DNA of 64,000 bases from Lachnospiraceae bacterium UBA3310 (GTDB lineage: Bacteria > Bacillota > Clostridia > Lachnospirales > Lachnospiraceae). The DNA is taken from positions 33,616 through 97,615 of the forward strand of contig DESQ01000029.1 of assembly GCA_002361355.1 (NCBI GenBank). Reading direction: 5' to 3'. Positions within the stretch are counted from its first letter, which is position 1. Each line of letters begins with the position of its first letter. The notes beneath the pieces were generated by a model. That model was given only the letters and a program-made list of their open reading frames with translations. It searched no databases and was not told the DNA's origin. Both the position numbers and the translations under genes were made by a program. Positions 16,191 to 25,756 of the stretch are shown piece after piece.

Positions 16191-18448
16191 AAAAGAGCAA
16201 AGCGGTTGTCAGTCTGATCGTTTATCTGCTGATTCTCGGACTTTTGGGATACACGGCGATCTTTGGCGTGGGTTCGGACAAGTCGGGTGCGGCGGGAAGC
16301 ATTAAGCTGGGTCTGGATCTGGCGGGAGGCGTCAGCATCACCTATCAGGTGGTGGGAGACGGGAATCCCAGTGCGGAGGATATGAGTGATACCATATATA
16401 AGCTGCAGCAGCGTGTGGACGGTTACAGCACGGAGGCGCAGGTGTATCAGGAGGGAAACGACCGGATCAATATTGAGATTCCCGGCGTTACCGATGCCAA
16501 CGCCATTCTGGAGGAACTGGGAAAACCCGGAAGCCTCTATTTTATCGCACAGACGGACAGCGAGGGAAATAATAACTATGAGCTGGGCTACGGAATAGAC
16601 AGTGAAGGAAATATCATTCCGCAGTACCAGTTGACAAAGACCATTGAAGAACTGCAGGCGGACGGCTCTATCGTCCTCACCGGTACGGAGGTAGAGGGCG
16701 CGCGGGCGACCAGCCAGGAGGACTCTATGGGAAACCGGGAAAACGTGGTGGCCCTTTCCTTTAATGAGCAGGGAAAACAGGCTTTTGCGGATGCTACCAC
16801 GAAGGCCTATGAAAACGGTGAGTCCATCGCGATCTATTATGACGGCGAGCTGGTGAGTGTGCCGAATGTGATTTCGGCAATCACCGACGGCAATGCCGTG
16901 ATTACGGGGCAGAGTACGGCGGCGGAGGCGGAGCAGCTTGCGTCCACCATCCGTATCGGCGGCCTGAAACTGGAGTTAGAGGAACTCCGTTCCAATGTGG
17001 TCGGCGCGCAGCTTGGCTCTGCGGCGATTGCGTCCAGCCTGAAAGCGGCGGCAGTCGGTTTTGCGCTGGTTGTGATCTTCATGATTGGCGTGTACTACGT
17101 GGCAGGTTTTGCCGCGTCCCTGGCGCTGTGTTTGTACTCGGAGCTTCTGGTTATCCTGATGTACGCCTTTGAGGTGACTTTGACACTGCCCGGTATTGCG
17201 GGTATTATCCTTTCCGTCGGTATGGCGGTGGATGCGAACGTGATTATTTTCGCCCGTATCAGGGAGGAACTGGCCGCGGGCAAGAGCGTGGAAAACGCCA
17301 TCAAGGTTGGTTTCAGTAAGGCGCTGCCCGCTATCCTGGACGGTAATGTCACGACCCTCATCGCGGGCCTGGTGCTTTACTTTATGGGAAGCGGCACGGT
17401 CAAGGGATTCTCCATTACCCTGATGTTAGGTATTATCCTGTCCGTTTTCACGGCGCTTATGGTAACGAAGTTTTTGATCAACATCTTCTACGCGCTGGGC
17501 ATTCAGAGCGTGAAAGCCTACGGCGTTGCGAAGGAGAGAAAGACCATCAACTTCCTTTCCAGGAAATATCTGTTCTTTGGGATTTCCATTGCGGCGATTC
17601 TGGCGGGCTTTATTGCCATGGGCGTAAATAAATCAAGCATAGATATGCCTTTGAATTTCAGTCTGGATTTTGTGGGCGGTACTTCCACGACCATGACCCT
17701 CAATGAGGATATGAGTATCGAGGACATTGATGCGCAGATTGTGCCTTATGTGGAGAAAATCACAGGGGACGGCAATGTGCAGACCACAAAGGTGGCAGGA
17801 TCCAATCAGGTGATTATCAAGACAAGAACCCTGAATGTGGAGGAGAGAGAAGAATTTAACAACGTGATGGTAAATAATTTCGGCGTGGATGAGAGCACGA
17901 TCACGGCGGAGACCATCAGTGCGACGGTCAGCTCCGAGATGCAGAAGGGCGCTATCCAGGCAATCCTTGTGGCGACGGTGTTGATGCTGTTATATATCTG
18001 GTTCCGGTTTAAGGATATCCGCTTCGGCGCAAGCTCTGTGATCGCTCTGGTGCATGATGTGCTTGTGGTGCTTGCTTTCTATGCGATTGTGCGGATTTCC
18101 GTAGGCAATACCTTTATTGCGTGTATGCTGACGATCGTGGGTTATTCCATCAACGCTACTATCGTAATTTTCGACCGTGTGCGTGAAAACCTGCGGGGAA
18201 TGCAGAACAAAGACCAACTCGACGATATGGTTAACCGGAGTATTACCCAGACTCTCACGAGAAGTATTTTCACATCCCTGACCACGTTCTTTATGGTGGC
18301 AGCTTTGGAGGTGTTCGGCGTATCTTCTATCAGAGAGTTCGCGCTGCCGCTGATGGCGGGTATCGTCTGTGGTACGTATTCCTCCATTTGCCTGACGGGC
18401 GCGCTCTGGTATGTGTTCCGCACGAAGCTTGTGAAGAAAGCAAAGTAA
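16187..18448 (+). CDS. secDF: Fused SecDF protein-export membrane protein
   Basis: 753 aa RND-type accessory component of Sec translocation that uses the proton gradient to complete protein export. SecD half: N-terminal helix, GLDLAGGVSITYQV (about residues 44-57), periplasmic P1 domain (about 55-270) and five C-terminal helices (TLPGIAGIILSVGMAVDANV near 330-350). SecF half begins about residue 450 with the FGISIAAILAG helix, DFVGGTS segment and a second helical bundle with a SINATIVIFDRVRE segment near 650. SecD-SecF fusion is usual in this lineage. It is joined to scfB by a 4-bp overlap and followed by a terminator that overlaps the recJ ribosome site. Confidence 0.95.
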   Translation: MKKSKAVVSLIVYLLILGLLGYTAIFGVGSDKSGAAGSIKLGLDLAGGVSITYQVVGDGNPSAEDMSDTIYKLQQRVDGYSTEAQVYQEGNDRINIEIPGVTDANAILEELGKPGSLYFIAQTDSEGNNNYELGYGIDSEGNIIPQYQLTKTIEELQADGSIVLTGTEVEGARATSQEDSMGNRENVVALSFNEQGKQAFADATTKAYENGESIAIYYDGELVSVPNVISAITDGNAVITGQSTAAEAEQLASTIRIGGLKLELEELRSNVVGAQLGSAAIASSLKAAAVGFALVVIFMIGVYYVAGFAASLALCLYSELLVILMYAFEVTLTLPGIAGIILSVGMAVDANVIIFARIREELAAGKSVENAIKVGFSKALPAILDGNVTTLIAGLVLYFMGSGTVKGFSITLMLGIILSVFTALMVTKFLINIFYALGIQSVKAYGVAKERKTINFLSRKYLFFGISIAAILAGFIAMGVNKSSIDMPLNFSLDFVGGTSTTMTLNEDMSIEDIDAQIVPYVEKITGDGNVQTTKVAGSNQVIIKTRTLNVEEREEFNNVMVNNFGVDESTITAETISATVSSEMQKGAIQAILVATVLMLLYIWFRFKDIRFGASSVIALVHDVLVVLAFYAIVRISVGNTFIACMLTIVGYSINATIVIFDRVRENLRGMQNKDQLDDMVNRSITQTLTRSIFTSLTTFFMVAALEVFGVSSIREFALPLMAGIVCGTYSSICLTGALWYVFRTKLVKKAK

Positions 18449-18465
18449 TAAAGTACTATAAATTA

Positions 18466-18513
18466 CCCTCTGAAAATGTTACAATAGATGTAACTTTTCG
18501 GAGGGCTTTTTTT
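18466..18513 (+). terminator. Terminator-like hairpin that contains the recJ ribosome site and an extended -10 element
   Basis: The arm CCCTCTGAAAA-(T)-GTTAC (18466-18482) pairs with GTAACTTTTCGGAGGG (18490-18505) over about 16 bp with one bulge, followed by CTTTTTTT and then the recJ ATG at 18514. GGAGGG (18500-18505), the only recJ ribosome site, is inside the 3' arm. Within the 5' arm TG-T-TACAAT (18477-18485) is an extended -10 whose transcript would begin beyond that arm and leave the ribosome site free. Confidence 0.7.
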
Positions 18514-20304
18514 ATGGGAAAATGGATGGTATCTGCCAAGAAGGCCGACTTTAACAGGATAGCGGAGCGGTTTCACATTGATCCGGTGGTTGCCAGAATC
18601 ATACGAAACAGGGATGTGGTGGGGGAAGAGGAGATTGAGAAATTCCTTCACGGCACGATGGCGGATCTGTATGATCCGACGCTCCTTCTGGGCGTCGGAA
18701 AGGCGGCGCAGATTCTTAGTGAGAAGACGCAGGAGAAGAAAAAGATACGTGTGATCGGAGACTATGATATCGACGGCATCTGTGCCACGTACATACTGAC
18801 TGCCTGTCTGGAAGCGTGCGGTGCGGTGGTGGATGCGGTGATTCCCCACCGGATTACGGACGGCTACGGACTCAACGAGAGGCTGATCGAGGAGGCGGCG
18901 CGTGACGGCGTGGAGACGATTCTGACTTGTGACAACGGTATCGCGGCGCTTCCCCAGATTGCCTGTGCGAAAGCGCTTGGCATGACGGTGATTGTGACGG
19001 ATCACCATGAGGTGCCTTACGAGGTGCAGGTGGACGGCAGCCGGACGCAGACACTGCCGGAGGCGGACGCGGTGGTGGATCCGAAGCAGAGCGGCTGTCC
19101 CTATCCCTATAAGGGCATCTGTGGCGCAGTGGTGGCCTATAAACTGATGCAGATTTATCTGGGGCGTATGTGCAGCGCGGGCGCTGTGACGGAGGAGGAA
19201 AAAACGGCACTTTTGCGTGAACTCCTGGCCTTTGCGGGTTTTGCCACGGTGGGAGACGTGATGGAGCTCACCGACGAAAACCGCATTCTGGTAAAGTATG
19301 GCTTACAGCAGATCGAAAAATCCGGGAATGCGGGAATGCGGGCATTGCTTGCCGTGAACGACCTGTCGGACAGGAAGTTGACGGGGTACCATATCGGATT
19401 TATTCTGGGGCCCTGTCTGAACGCCACAGGGCGGCTTGACACGGCGGCAAGGGCGCTTGCCATGTTCCGCACGAAGGATCAGGCGGAGGCCTTTACCATA
19501 GCGGGAGAACTCAAGGCGTTAAACGACAGCCGGAAGGAAATGACCAGGCAGGGAACGCAACAAGCCATAGAAATGATCGAAAACTCGACGCTTAAGGAGG
19601 ATAAAGTGCTGGTGGTCTTTTTGCCGGACTGTCATGAGAGCCTGGCGGGGATCATAGCCGGGCGGATCAGGGAGCGTTACTATAAGCCGGTTTTTGTATT
19701 GACGCGGGCGGAGGAAGGCGTGAAAGGTTCAGGCCGCTCCGTGGAGGCCTACCATATGTATGATAAGATGAGTGAATGCAAGGAGTTATTCACGAAGTAT
19801 GGCGGGCATAAGATGGCGGCCGGCCTGTCCCTGCCGGAGGAGAATGTGGAGACATTTCGCGCTTATCTGAACGCCCACAGCGGCTTGCAGGAGGAAGATC
19901 TCACCGAGGTGGTGCACATCGACGTGCCCATGCCCATGTCTTATGTAACGACCACGCTGATTAACCAGTTTTCGCTGCTGGAGCCCTTTGGTAACGGCAA
20001 TCCCAAACCGGTTTTTGCACAGAGAGCGGTTAAGGTATGCAGAGGACAGATTTTGGGGAAAAATAAAAATGTGGGGAAATACCGGGTGTCCGATGAGAGC
20101 GGAAATGAATATGATATGATGTATTTTGGTGATCTGGACGGGTGGCATTCCTTTCTTACGGTGCATTTTGGCGAGGAGGAGGTGCGCAGGCTCTATGGCG
20201 GGGATGGCAGTGAAATCGTGATCAGCGTGATCTACTATCCGGATATCAACGTGTTCAGGGGAAGGGAGCAGTTACAGATGATCATGCAGGATTATAGAGC
20301 GTGA
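18514..20304 (+). CDS. recJ: Single-stranded-DNA-specific exonuclease RecJ
   Basis: 596 aa DHH-family 5'-3' exonuclease for mismatch, base-excision and recombination repair. DHH-domain metal motifs appear in order: GDYDIDGICATYI (about residues 81-93), TCDNGIAAL (about 137), and TDHHEVP (about 164). The DHHA1 region includes GSGRSVEAYHMYD and GGHKMAAGL (about 405-435), and the C-terminal OB-fold follows. The frame is open upstream inside secDF to 18388, but ATG 18514 gives the expected N terminus and has GGAGGG at good spacing. A hairpin immediately upstream sequesters that site. Confidence 0.95.
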   Translation: MGKWMVSAKKADFNRIAERFHIDPVVARIIRNRDVVGEEEIEKFLHGTMADLYDPTLLLGVGKAAQILSEKTQEKKKIRVIGDYDIDGICATYILTACLEACGAVVDAVIPHRITDGYGLNERLIEEAARDGVETILTCDNGIAALPQIACAKALGMTVIVTDHHEVPYEVQVDGSRTQTLPEADAVVDPKQSGCPYPYKGICGAVVAYKLMQIYLGRMCSAGAVTEEEKTALLRELLAFAGFATVGDVMELTDENRILVKYGLQQIEKSGNAGMRALLAVNDLSDRKLTGYHIGFILGPCLNATGRLDTAARALAMFRTKDQAEAFTIAGELKALNDSRKEMTRQGTQQAIEMIENSTLKEDKVLVVFLPDCHESLAGIIAGRIRERYYKPVFVLTRAEEGVKGSGRSVEAYHMYDKMSECKELFTKYGGHKMAAGLSLPEENVETFRAYLNAHSGLQEEDLTEVVHIDVPMPMSYVTTTLINQFSLLEPFGNGNPKPVFAQRAVKVCRGQILGKNKNVGKYRVSDESGNEYDMMYFGDLDGWHSFLTVHFGEEEVRRLYGGDGSEIVISVIYYPDINVFRGREQLQMIMQDYRA

Positions 20305-20326
20305 CGCAAAAGAAAAACAAAGCGCT

Positions 20327-20390
20327 GTCGCAGGAAGAGCATCTGCGACTTAGGGCACGAAAAAGCCCGGATGTCCGGGCTCTTTCGCAG
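20327..20390 (+). terminator. Tandem hairpins / terminator after recJ
   Basis: First stem GTCGCAG/CTGCGAC (20327-20333, 20343-20349). Second, stronger stem AGCCCGGA/TCCGGGCT (20364-20371, 20374-20381), extended by CGAAA/TTTCG flanks and followed by TTTTCTT. It separates recJ from murE. The remaining ~185 bp to murE is AT-rich, without a clear promoter. Confidence 0.65.
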
Positions 20391-20576
20391 TTTTCTTATG
20401 AGGGGGAGATAGTGAATTCATCAACTATCTTGATACCTATCATAAAGGGTAATTGTGTTCAAAATGTGTTTAGAATATGAAGGAAAAATAAAAAAACATT
20501 AAGAATCTTTAAAAACCCTGTTTTTCGTGCTATCTTATTTTATAGTAAATTGTGAAGGGGCAGTGAGGAGAGAACT

Positions 20577-22046
20577 ATGGCGGTTTTGAGTGAATTGTTA
20601 AAGGAGCTATCTTACGAGTGTGTCTGTGGTACATTGGAGCGAAAGATCTCGGATATAGTCTATGATTCCAGAAAGGTGCAGAAAGACTGCCTGTTCGTCT
20701 GCATTCCGGGAGCGAAGGCGGACGGACATAAATATGCGGCGGATGCGGTGAAGGCAGGCGCTGCCGCGATTCTGACAGAGCGCGAGGTGGAACTTCCGGT
20801 GGGGTCTGACGTGACGGTGATCCGTGTGGATAACACATGTTACGCAATGGCTTTTGTGTCGGCGGCCTATTTCGGGCATCCGGCAGAGCAGATGAAGATT
20901 ATCGGCGTCACGGGCACGAAGGGGAAAACCACCACGACCTATCTGGTCCGGTCTATTTTGGAGCAGGCAGGAAGAAAGGTGGGGCTGATCGGCACCATAG
21001 AGATTATCATAGGAGAAACCCATATCCATGCGGAAAACACTACGCCACAGTCTTATCTGGTACAGAAATATTTCCGGATGATGGCGGATGCGGGCTGTGA
21101 CACAGTGGTGATGGAGGTTTCCTCCCAGGGACTGATGCTTCACAGGACGCAGGGCTTCGTCTTTGATTTCGGAATCTTTACGAATCTGGAGCCGGATCAT
21201 ATCGGGGAGAATGAGCATAAGGATTTTGACGATTATCTGCACTGTAAGAGCCTGCTGTTTCGACAGTGCAGGGTGGGGATTGTCAACCAGGACGACAGCC
21301 ACTGGAAAGCGGTGACCAAAGACTGCACCTGCCAGCTTGAAACGTATGGGATTGACACGGAGGCGGATCTGCGTGCGGCGGATATTTCTTTCCTAAACGA
21401 GGGGGGGAGCCTTGGCATGGCCTTTACGGTGAAGGGGCTTGTGAATTTTCCTGTAAAGATCGCTTCGCCCGGCCGGTTCAACGTCTATAACGCGCTCACG
21501 GCCATCGCCATTTGCCGCCATTTCGGCGTTGCCGGGGAAGATATCAAACGGGCGCTTCTGACGGCGAAAGTGAAAGGCAGGACGGAGATGGTAAAAGTCT
21601 CAGACGAGTTTACGCTGATGATCGACTACGCCCACAATGCCATGGCGTTAAAGAGCCTGTTGGAGACGCTGCGCGCCTACCAGCCCCACCGGTTAATCTG
21701 TCTCTTCGGCTGCGGCGGCAACCGGGCAAAGTCCAGACGCTATGAGATGGGAGAGGTCAGCGGCAACATGGCGGATTTGACGATCATCACCTCCGACAAT
21801 CCACGCACGGAGGAGCCCCAGGCGATTATTGACGATATTAAGACCGGGATCGGAAAGACACAGGGAAAATACGTGGAGATCTGCGACAGAAAGGAAGCCA
21901 TCGCCTATGCCATCGACCACGGCGAGCCGGGGGATATCATTGTGCTTGCGGGCAAGGGGCATGAGGATTATCAGGAGATAAACGGGGTGAAATATCCGAT
22001 GGACGAGAGAGTATTGATACAAGAGATTTTAGAGGAGCGGGCATGA
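20577..22046 (+). CDS. murE: UDP-MurNAc-tripeptide synthetase MurE (meso-diaminopimelate type)
   Basis: 489 aa cytoplasmic Mur ligase adding the third amino acid to the peptidoglycan stem peptide. ATP-binding loop GVTGTKGKTTTTYL is at about residues 110-123; the central domain has MEVSSQGL (about 178) and the C-terminal DNPRTEEP motif (about 407), diagnostic for meso-diaminopimelate rather than lysine. The start has a GAGGAGAGAA site. It is placed away from the main division cluster and overlaps priA by four bases (ATGA). Confidence 0.95.
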   Translation: MAVLSELLKELSYECVCGTLERKISDIVYDSRKVQKDCLFVCIPGAKADGHKYAADAVKAGAAAILTEREVELPVGSDVTVIRVDNTCYAMAFVSAAYFGHPAEQMKIIGVTGTKGKTTTTYLVRSILEQAGRKVGLIGTIEIIIGETHIHAENTTPQSYLVQKYFRMMADAGCDTVVMEVSSQGLMLHRTQGFVFDFGIFTNLEPDHIGENEHKDFDDYLHCKSLLFRQCRVGIVNQDDSHWKAVTKDCTCQLETYGIDTEADLRAADISFLNEGGSLGMAFTVKGLVNFPVKIASPGRFNVYNALTAIAICRHFGVAGEDIKRALLTAKVKGRTEMVKVSDEFTLMIDYAHNAMALKSLLETLRAYQPHRLICLFGCGGNRAKSRRYEMGEVSGNMADLTIITSDNPRTEEPQAIIDDIKTGIGKTQGKYVEICDRKEAIAYAIDHGEPGDIIVLAGKGHEDYQEINGVKYPMDERVLIQEILEERA

Positions 22047-24280
22047 CGGAGCGCTATGCGGATGTCATTATCGATATCGCCCACGAAAAAGTAGATAAGG
22101 TTTTTCAATACAGAATACCGCCGGAACTTGCGGAGGCGGTCTGTCCGGGGGTGCGTGTGCATGTGCCCTTCGGCAGGGGCAATCAGGAAAAGGTGGGATA
22201 TGTGGTGGACATCTCGGCGGAGACGGACTATCCTGCGGAGAAGATCAAGGCAGTCATCGCAGTGGACGAGAGGGGCATGTCTGCGGAGAGCAGGCAGATT
22301 CAGATTGCCTATTGGCTGAAAAGCCAGTACGGTTCCACCACGATTGCGGCGTTGAAGACCGTGCTTCCGGTCAGGCAGAAGCAGAAACCTTTGGAGAAAA
22401 AGAGCGTGCTGCGCTGCCTCACCCCGGCGGAGACGGCGCGGGCGGCTGCGGCGTGTGCCGAAAAACATCAGCGGGCGAAAGCGCGCATGCTGGAGGCTCT
22501 GGTGACTGAGGAGGAGCTTCCCTACGAGCTGGTCAGACAGAAATTGAACGTGGCGGCATCCACGTTACAGGCGTTGGAGAAGCAGGGGTATCTTAAGATT
22601 GAGAGAAAGACCTGCTATCGGAATCCGGTCAGAGTGACGGACAGACGGGAAGACAGACCCGTCCTGCATCCTGTGCAGCAGCGGATTATAGACGAGGTAG
22701 TGCAGTCCTGCAGGGAGGAACATCCCGGCGTGCATCTGGTGCATGGCGTCACGGGAAGCGGCAAGACGGAGGTGTATCTGGGGATCATCGAGCAGGTGAT
22801 CGCCATGGGCAAACAGGCCATCATGCTGATCCCGGAAATCGCGCTGACTTATCAGACGCTTCTGCGGTTTTACAAGCGGTTCGGAGACCGGGTGTCGGTG
22901 ATGAACTCCACCCTGTCCGCCGGGGAAAAGTATGATCAGATCGAGCGGGCGAAGGCGGGAGAGATCGATGTGATTATCGGGCCCCGCTCGGCGCTGTTTA
23001 CCCCCTTTCCGCATCTGGGCGTTATCGTCATGGATGAGGAGCATGAAAACAGTTATAAGAGCGAGACGAGCCCCAAATACCATGCAAGGGAGACTGCCAT
23101 TCAGATTGCGTCCCTGTGTGGGGCAGCCGTGGTGCTTGGTTCGGCGACGCCTTCCCTGGAGGCATATTACAGGGCAGGGCAGGGACAATATCGGTTATAT
23201 GAGATGAAGGAGCGTCCCGGCAGCCGTGTGCTGCCGATGGTGCATATCACGGATCTGCGCAGGGAGTTAAAGGAGGGAAACCGCTCCATGTTCGGCAGAA
23301 AATTGCGGGATCTGATGGAGGAGAGGCTGGCAGGAGGGGAGCAGACGATCCTGTTTTTGAACCGGAGAGGCTATGCGGGGTTTGTATCCTGCCGGGCCTG
23401 CGGGCATGTGATGAAATGTCCCCACTGTGATGTCTCCCTCTCAGAGCACAGAAATGGCCTGCTAACCTGCCATTACTGCGGATATCAGGAGAGAAAACCG
23501 GGAAAGTGCCCGGTGTGCGGCTCCCCTTATCTGATGGGATTTAAGGCGGGGACAGAGCAGGTGGAGGAGGCGATTCACAGGGAATTTCCCGGAGCCAGGG
23601 TGCTTCGCATGGATGCGGATACCACAAGGAAGAAGGAGAGCTATGAAAAGATCCTTTCCGCCTTTGCGGACGAGGAGGCGGATATTCTGGTGGGAACGCA
23701 GATGATTGTGAAAGGGCATGATTTTCCCGGCGTAACGCTGGTTGGGGTGCTGGCGGCGGATCTTTCCCTGAACCGAAACGATTACCGGGCAGGGGAGCGG
23801 ACATTTCAGCTTTTGACGCAGGCGGCTGGCCGTGCGGGCCGGGGGGAGCGGCCGGGCGAGGTGGTGATCCAGACTTATCAGCCGGAGCACTACAGCGTGG
23901 TCTATGCGGCAAGACAGGATTACGAGGGATTTTACGGGGAGGAGATTGCCTACAGGGAACTTATGGGCTATCCGCCCGTGGAACATATGCTGGCGGTTCT
24001 CATTGTCTCAAGGGTGCAGGAGGACGGTGAGAAGCTGGGTGAGAAAATGGCGGCGTTTGTCAGAAAAGCGATGGGGGATGTCAAAGGCCTTCGGGTGATC
24101 GGGCCGGCGGAGGCATCCATCGGGAAACTGTCCGATTGGTACCGGCATACGCTGTATCTTCGGCACGGGGATTATCAGGTGCTTGTGGAGGCGAAGGACA
24201 GGTTGGAACGCTTTTGTAAAGAACAGGAACAGAGGGAGCAGACAGTACAGTTTGATTTTGACCCGATGAATACATACTAA
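22043..24280 (+). CDS. priA: Primosomal protein N' (PriA replication-restart helicase)
   Basis: 745 aa superfamily 2 3'-5' helicase that reloads the replisome at stalled forks. Walker A GVTGSGKTEVYLG (about residues 236-248), DEEH Walker B (about 331) and the zinc-binding insertion with paired cysteines CRACGHVMKCPHCD (about 452-465), CHYCGYQ and CPVCGS. The N-terminal DNA-binding domain and the C-terminal GRAGRG helicase motif VI are present. Translation is probably coupled to murE. It heads the priA-def-fmt-rsmB run common in Firmicutes. Confidence 0.95.
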   Translation: MTERYADVIIDIAHEKVDKVFQYRIPPELAEAVCPGVRVHVPFGRGNQEKVGYVVDISAETDYPAEKIKAVIAVDERGMSAESRQIQIAYWLKSQYGSTTIAALKTVLPVRQKQKPLEKKSVLRCLTPAETARAAAACAEKHQRAKARMLEALVTEEELPYELVRQKLNVAASTLQALEKQGYLKIERKTCYRNPVRVTDRREDRPVLHPVQQRIIDEVVQSCREEHPGVHLVHGVTGSGKTEVYLGIIEQVIAMGKQAIMLIPEIALTYQTLLRFYKRFGDRVSVMNSTLSAGEKYDQIERAKAGEIDVIIGPRSALFTPFPHLGVIVMDEEHENSYKSETSPKYHARETAIQIASLCGAAVVLGSATPSLEAYYRAGQGQYRLYEMKERPGSRVLPMVHITDLRRELKEGNRSMFGRKLRDLMEERLAGGEQTILFLNRRGYAGFVSCRACGHVMKCPHCDVSLSEHRNGLLTCHYCGYQERKPGKCPVCGSPYLMGFKAGTEQVEEAIHREFPGARVLRMDADTTRKKESYEKILSAFADEEADILVGTQMIVKGHDFPGVTLVGVLAADLSLNRNDYRAGERTFQLLTQAAGRAGRGERPGEVVIQTYQPEHYSVVYAARQDYEGFYGEEIAYRELMGYPPVEHMLAVLIVSRVQEDGEKLGEKMAAFVRKAMGDVKGLRVIGPAEASIGKLSDWYRHTLYLRHGDYQVLVEAKDRLERFCKEQEQREQTVQFDFDPMNTY

Positions 24281-24305
24281 ATGGAAAGACAGGAGGAAAA
24301 ATAGC

Positions 24306-24788
24306 ATGGCAACCAGAAAAATCAGGGAGATCGGAGATCCGGTACTGACAAAGAAATCCAAGGAGGTGACGGAGATCACGCCGAGACTGAAAGAGCTGAT
24401 TGACGACATGTTTGAGACGCTTTATGAGGAGAACGGCGTGGGGCTGGCGGCGCCCCAGGTGGGTATCTTGAAGCGCATTGTGGTGATTGATACTACGGGG
24501 GAAGATCCGCTGCTTCTGATTAACCCTAAAATACTGGAGACCAACGGCGAGCAGGAGGGCTACGAGGGATGCTTAAGCGTCCCCGGAAAAACCGGCCATG
24601 TGAAGCGGCCTAACTATGTGAAAGCGCTGGCCTATGATGAGAACATGAAGCCCTTTGAGGTGGAGGGGACAGAGCTGCTTGCAAGAGCCATCTGTCATGA
24701 GCTGGATCATCTGGAAGGACATCTCTATGTGGAGAAGGTGGAAGGCCCTCTGCTCAACACCGAGGATCTGGAAGGGGAGGAAGAGTGA
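24306..24788 (+). CDS. def: Peptide deformylase
   Basis: 160 aa metallo-hydrolase removing the formyl group from nascent proteins. The three family motifs are present: GVGLAAPQVG (about residues 45-54), EGCLSVPG with the metal-ligand Cys (about 89-96) and HELDHLEG with two metal-ligand His (about 132-139). Length is typical. It is 4 bp upstream of fmt, the enzyme that adds the formyl group, the classical def-fmt pair. Confidence 0.96.
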   Translation: MATRKIREIGDPVLTKKSKEVTEITPRLKELIDDMFETLYEENGVGLAAPQVGILKRIVVIDTTGEDPLLLINPKILETNGEQEGYEGCLSVPGKTGHVKRPNYVKALAYDENMKPFEVEGTELLARAICHELDHLEGHLYVEKVEGPLLNTEDLEGEEE

Positions 24789-24791
24789 CGG

Positions 24792-25754
24792 ATGAAAATT
24801 GTATTTATGGGAACGCCCGATTTTGCGGTGGGTGCGCTTGACGCCATCGTGGAGGCGGGACATCAGGTGACGGCGGTCGTGACCCAGCCGGATAAGCCAA
24901 AAGGGCGGGGCAAGGAGATGCAGATGACGCCTGTGAAACGCTGTGCGCTCTCCCACGGGATTCCCGTTTTCCAGCCGGTGAAGATCAAGGAGCCGGAGGC
25001 AGTGGAACAGCTTAGAAGCTATGAAGCGGATCTGTTTGTGGTGGCGGCTTTTGGGCAGATTCTTTCGGAGGAGATTCTCGCCATGCCGAAGTACGGATGT
25101 GTGAATATCCACGCATCCCTTCTGCCGAAATACCGTGGGGCGGGGCCCATTCAGTGGTCTATCATCAATGGAGAAAAAATAACGGGTGTTACAATTATGC
25201 AGATGGAGAAGGGGCTGGATACGGGAGACATGCTCTTCCAAAGGCCGGTGGAGATCGCTCCTGACGAGACGGCGGACACCCTGCATGATAAGCTGGCAGC
25301 CGTGGGCGCAAAGTTGATCGTGGAGGCAATTCCCAAGATAGAGGCGGGGGAAGTGACGCCCGAGAAACAGCGGGATGAAGATTCCTCCTACGCGAAGATG
25401 CTGACAAAAGATATGGGAAAGATTGACTGGAACATGGAGGCGGAAAAACTGGACTGCCTGATCAGAGGTTTGCTTTCCTGGCCCGGTGCATCCACGGTCT
25501 TTCGTGGGAAAACGTTAAAAATATGGGAGGAGGAGCCAGTGGATGCGTCTTCTTTCCCGGGAGAAAGGAAGGAAACGGCGCCGGGTACGGTGGTGCTGGT
25601 GGAAAAGGACGCTTTTTATGTGCAGACCGGCAGCGGTGTGCTCAAGGTGAAGGCGGTACAGCCGGAGGGCAAAAGACGGATGGCGGTGAAGGACTTCCTG
25701 CTTGGTTATCCGGTGAAAGCAGGCGAACTGTTTGGAAAGATTTTGGAGGGATGA
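24792..25754 (+). CDS. fmt: Methionyl-tRNA formyltransferase
   Basis: 320 aa enzyme formylating initiator Met-tRNA with 10-formyl-tetrahydrofolate. The N-terminal GART domain has FMGTPDFAV (about 4-12), the catalytic region NIHASLLPKYRGAGPIQW (about 107-124) and the GDML/TGDM segment; the C-terminal domain has the YPVKAGELFG end. It overlaps or abuts the zinc peptidase gene at its stop codon. Confidence 0.96.
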   Translation: MKIVFMGTPDFAVGALDAIVEAGHQVTAVVTQPDKPKGRGKEMQMTPVKRCALSHGIPVFQPVKIKEPEAVEQLRSYEADLFVVAAFGQILSEEILAMPKYGCVNIHASLLPKYRGAGPIQWSIINGEKITGVTIMQMEKGLDTGDMLFQRPVEIAPDETADTLHDKLAAVGAKLIVEAIPKIEAGEVTPEKQRDEDSSYAKMLTKDMGKIDWNMEAEKLDCLIRGLLSWPGASTVFRGKTLKIWEEEPVDASSFPGERKETAPGTVVLVEKDAFYVQTGSGVLKVKAVQPEGKRRMAVKDFLLGYPVKAGELFGKILEG

Positions 25755-25756
25755 AT

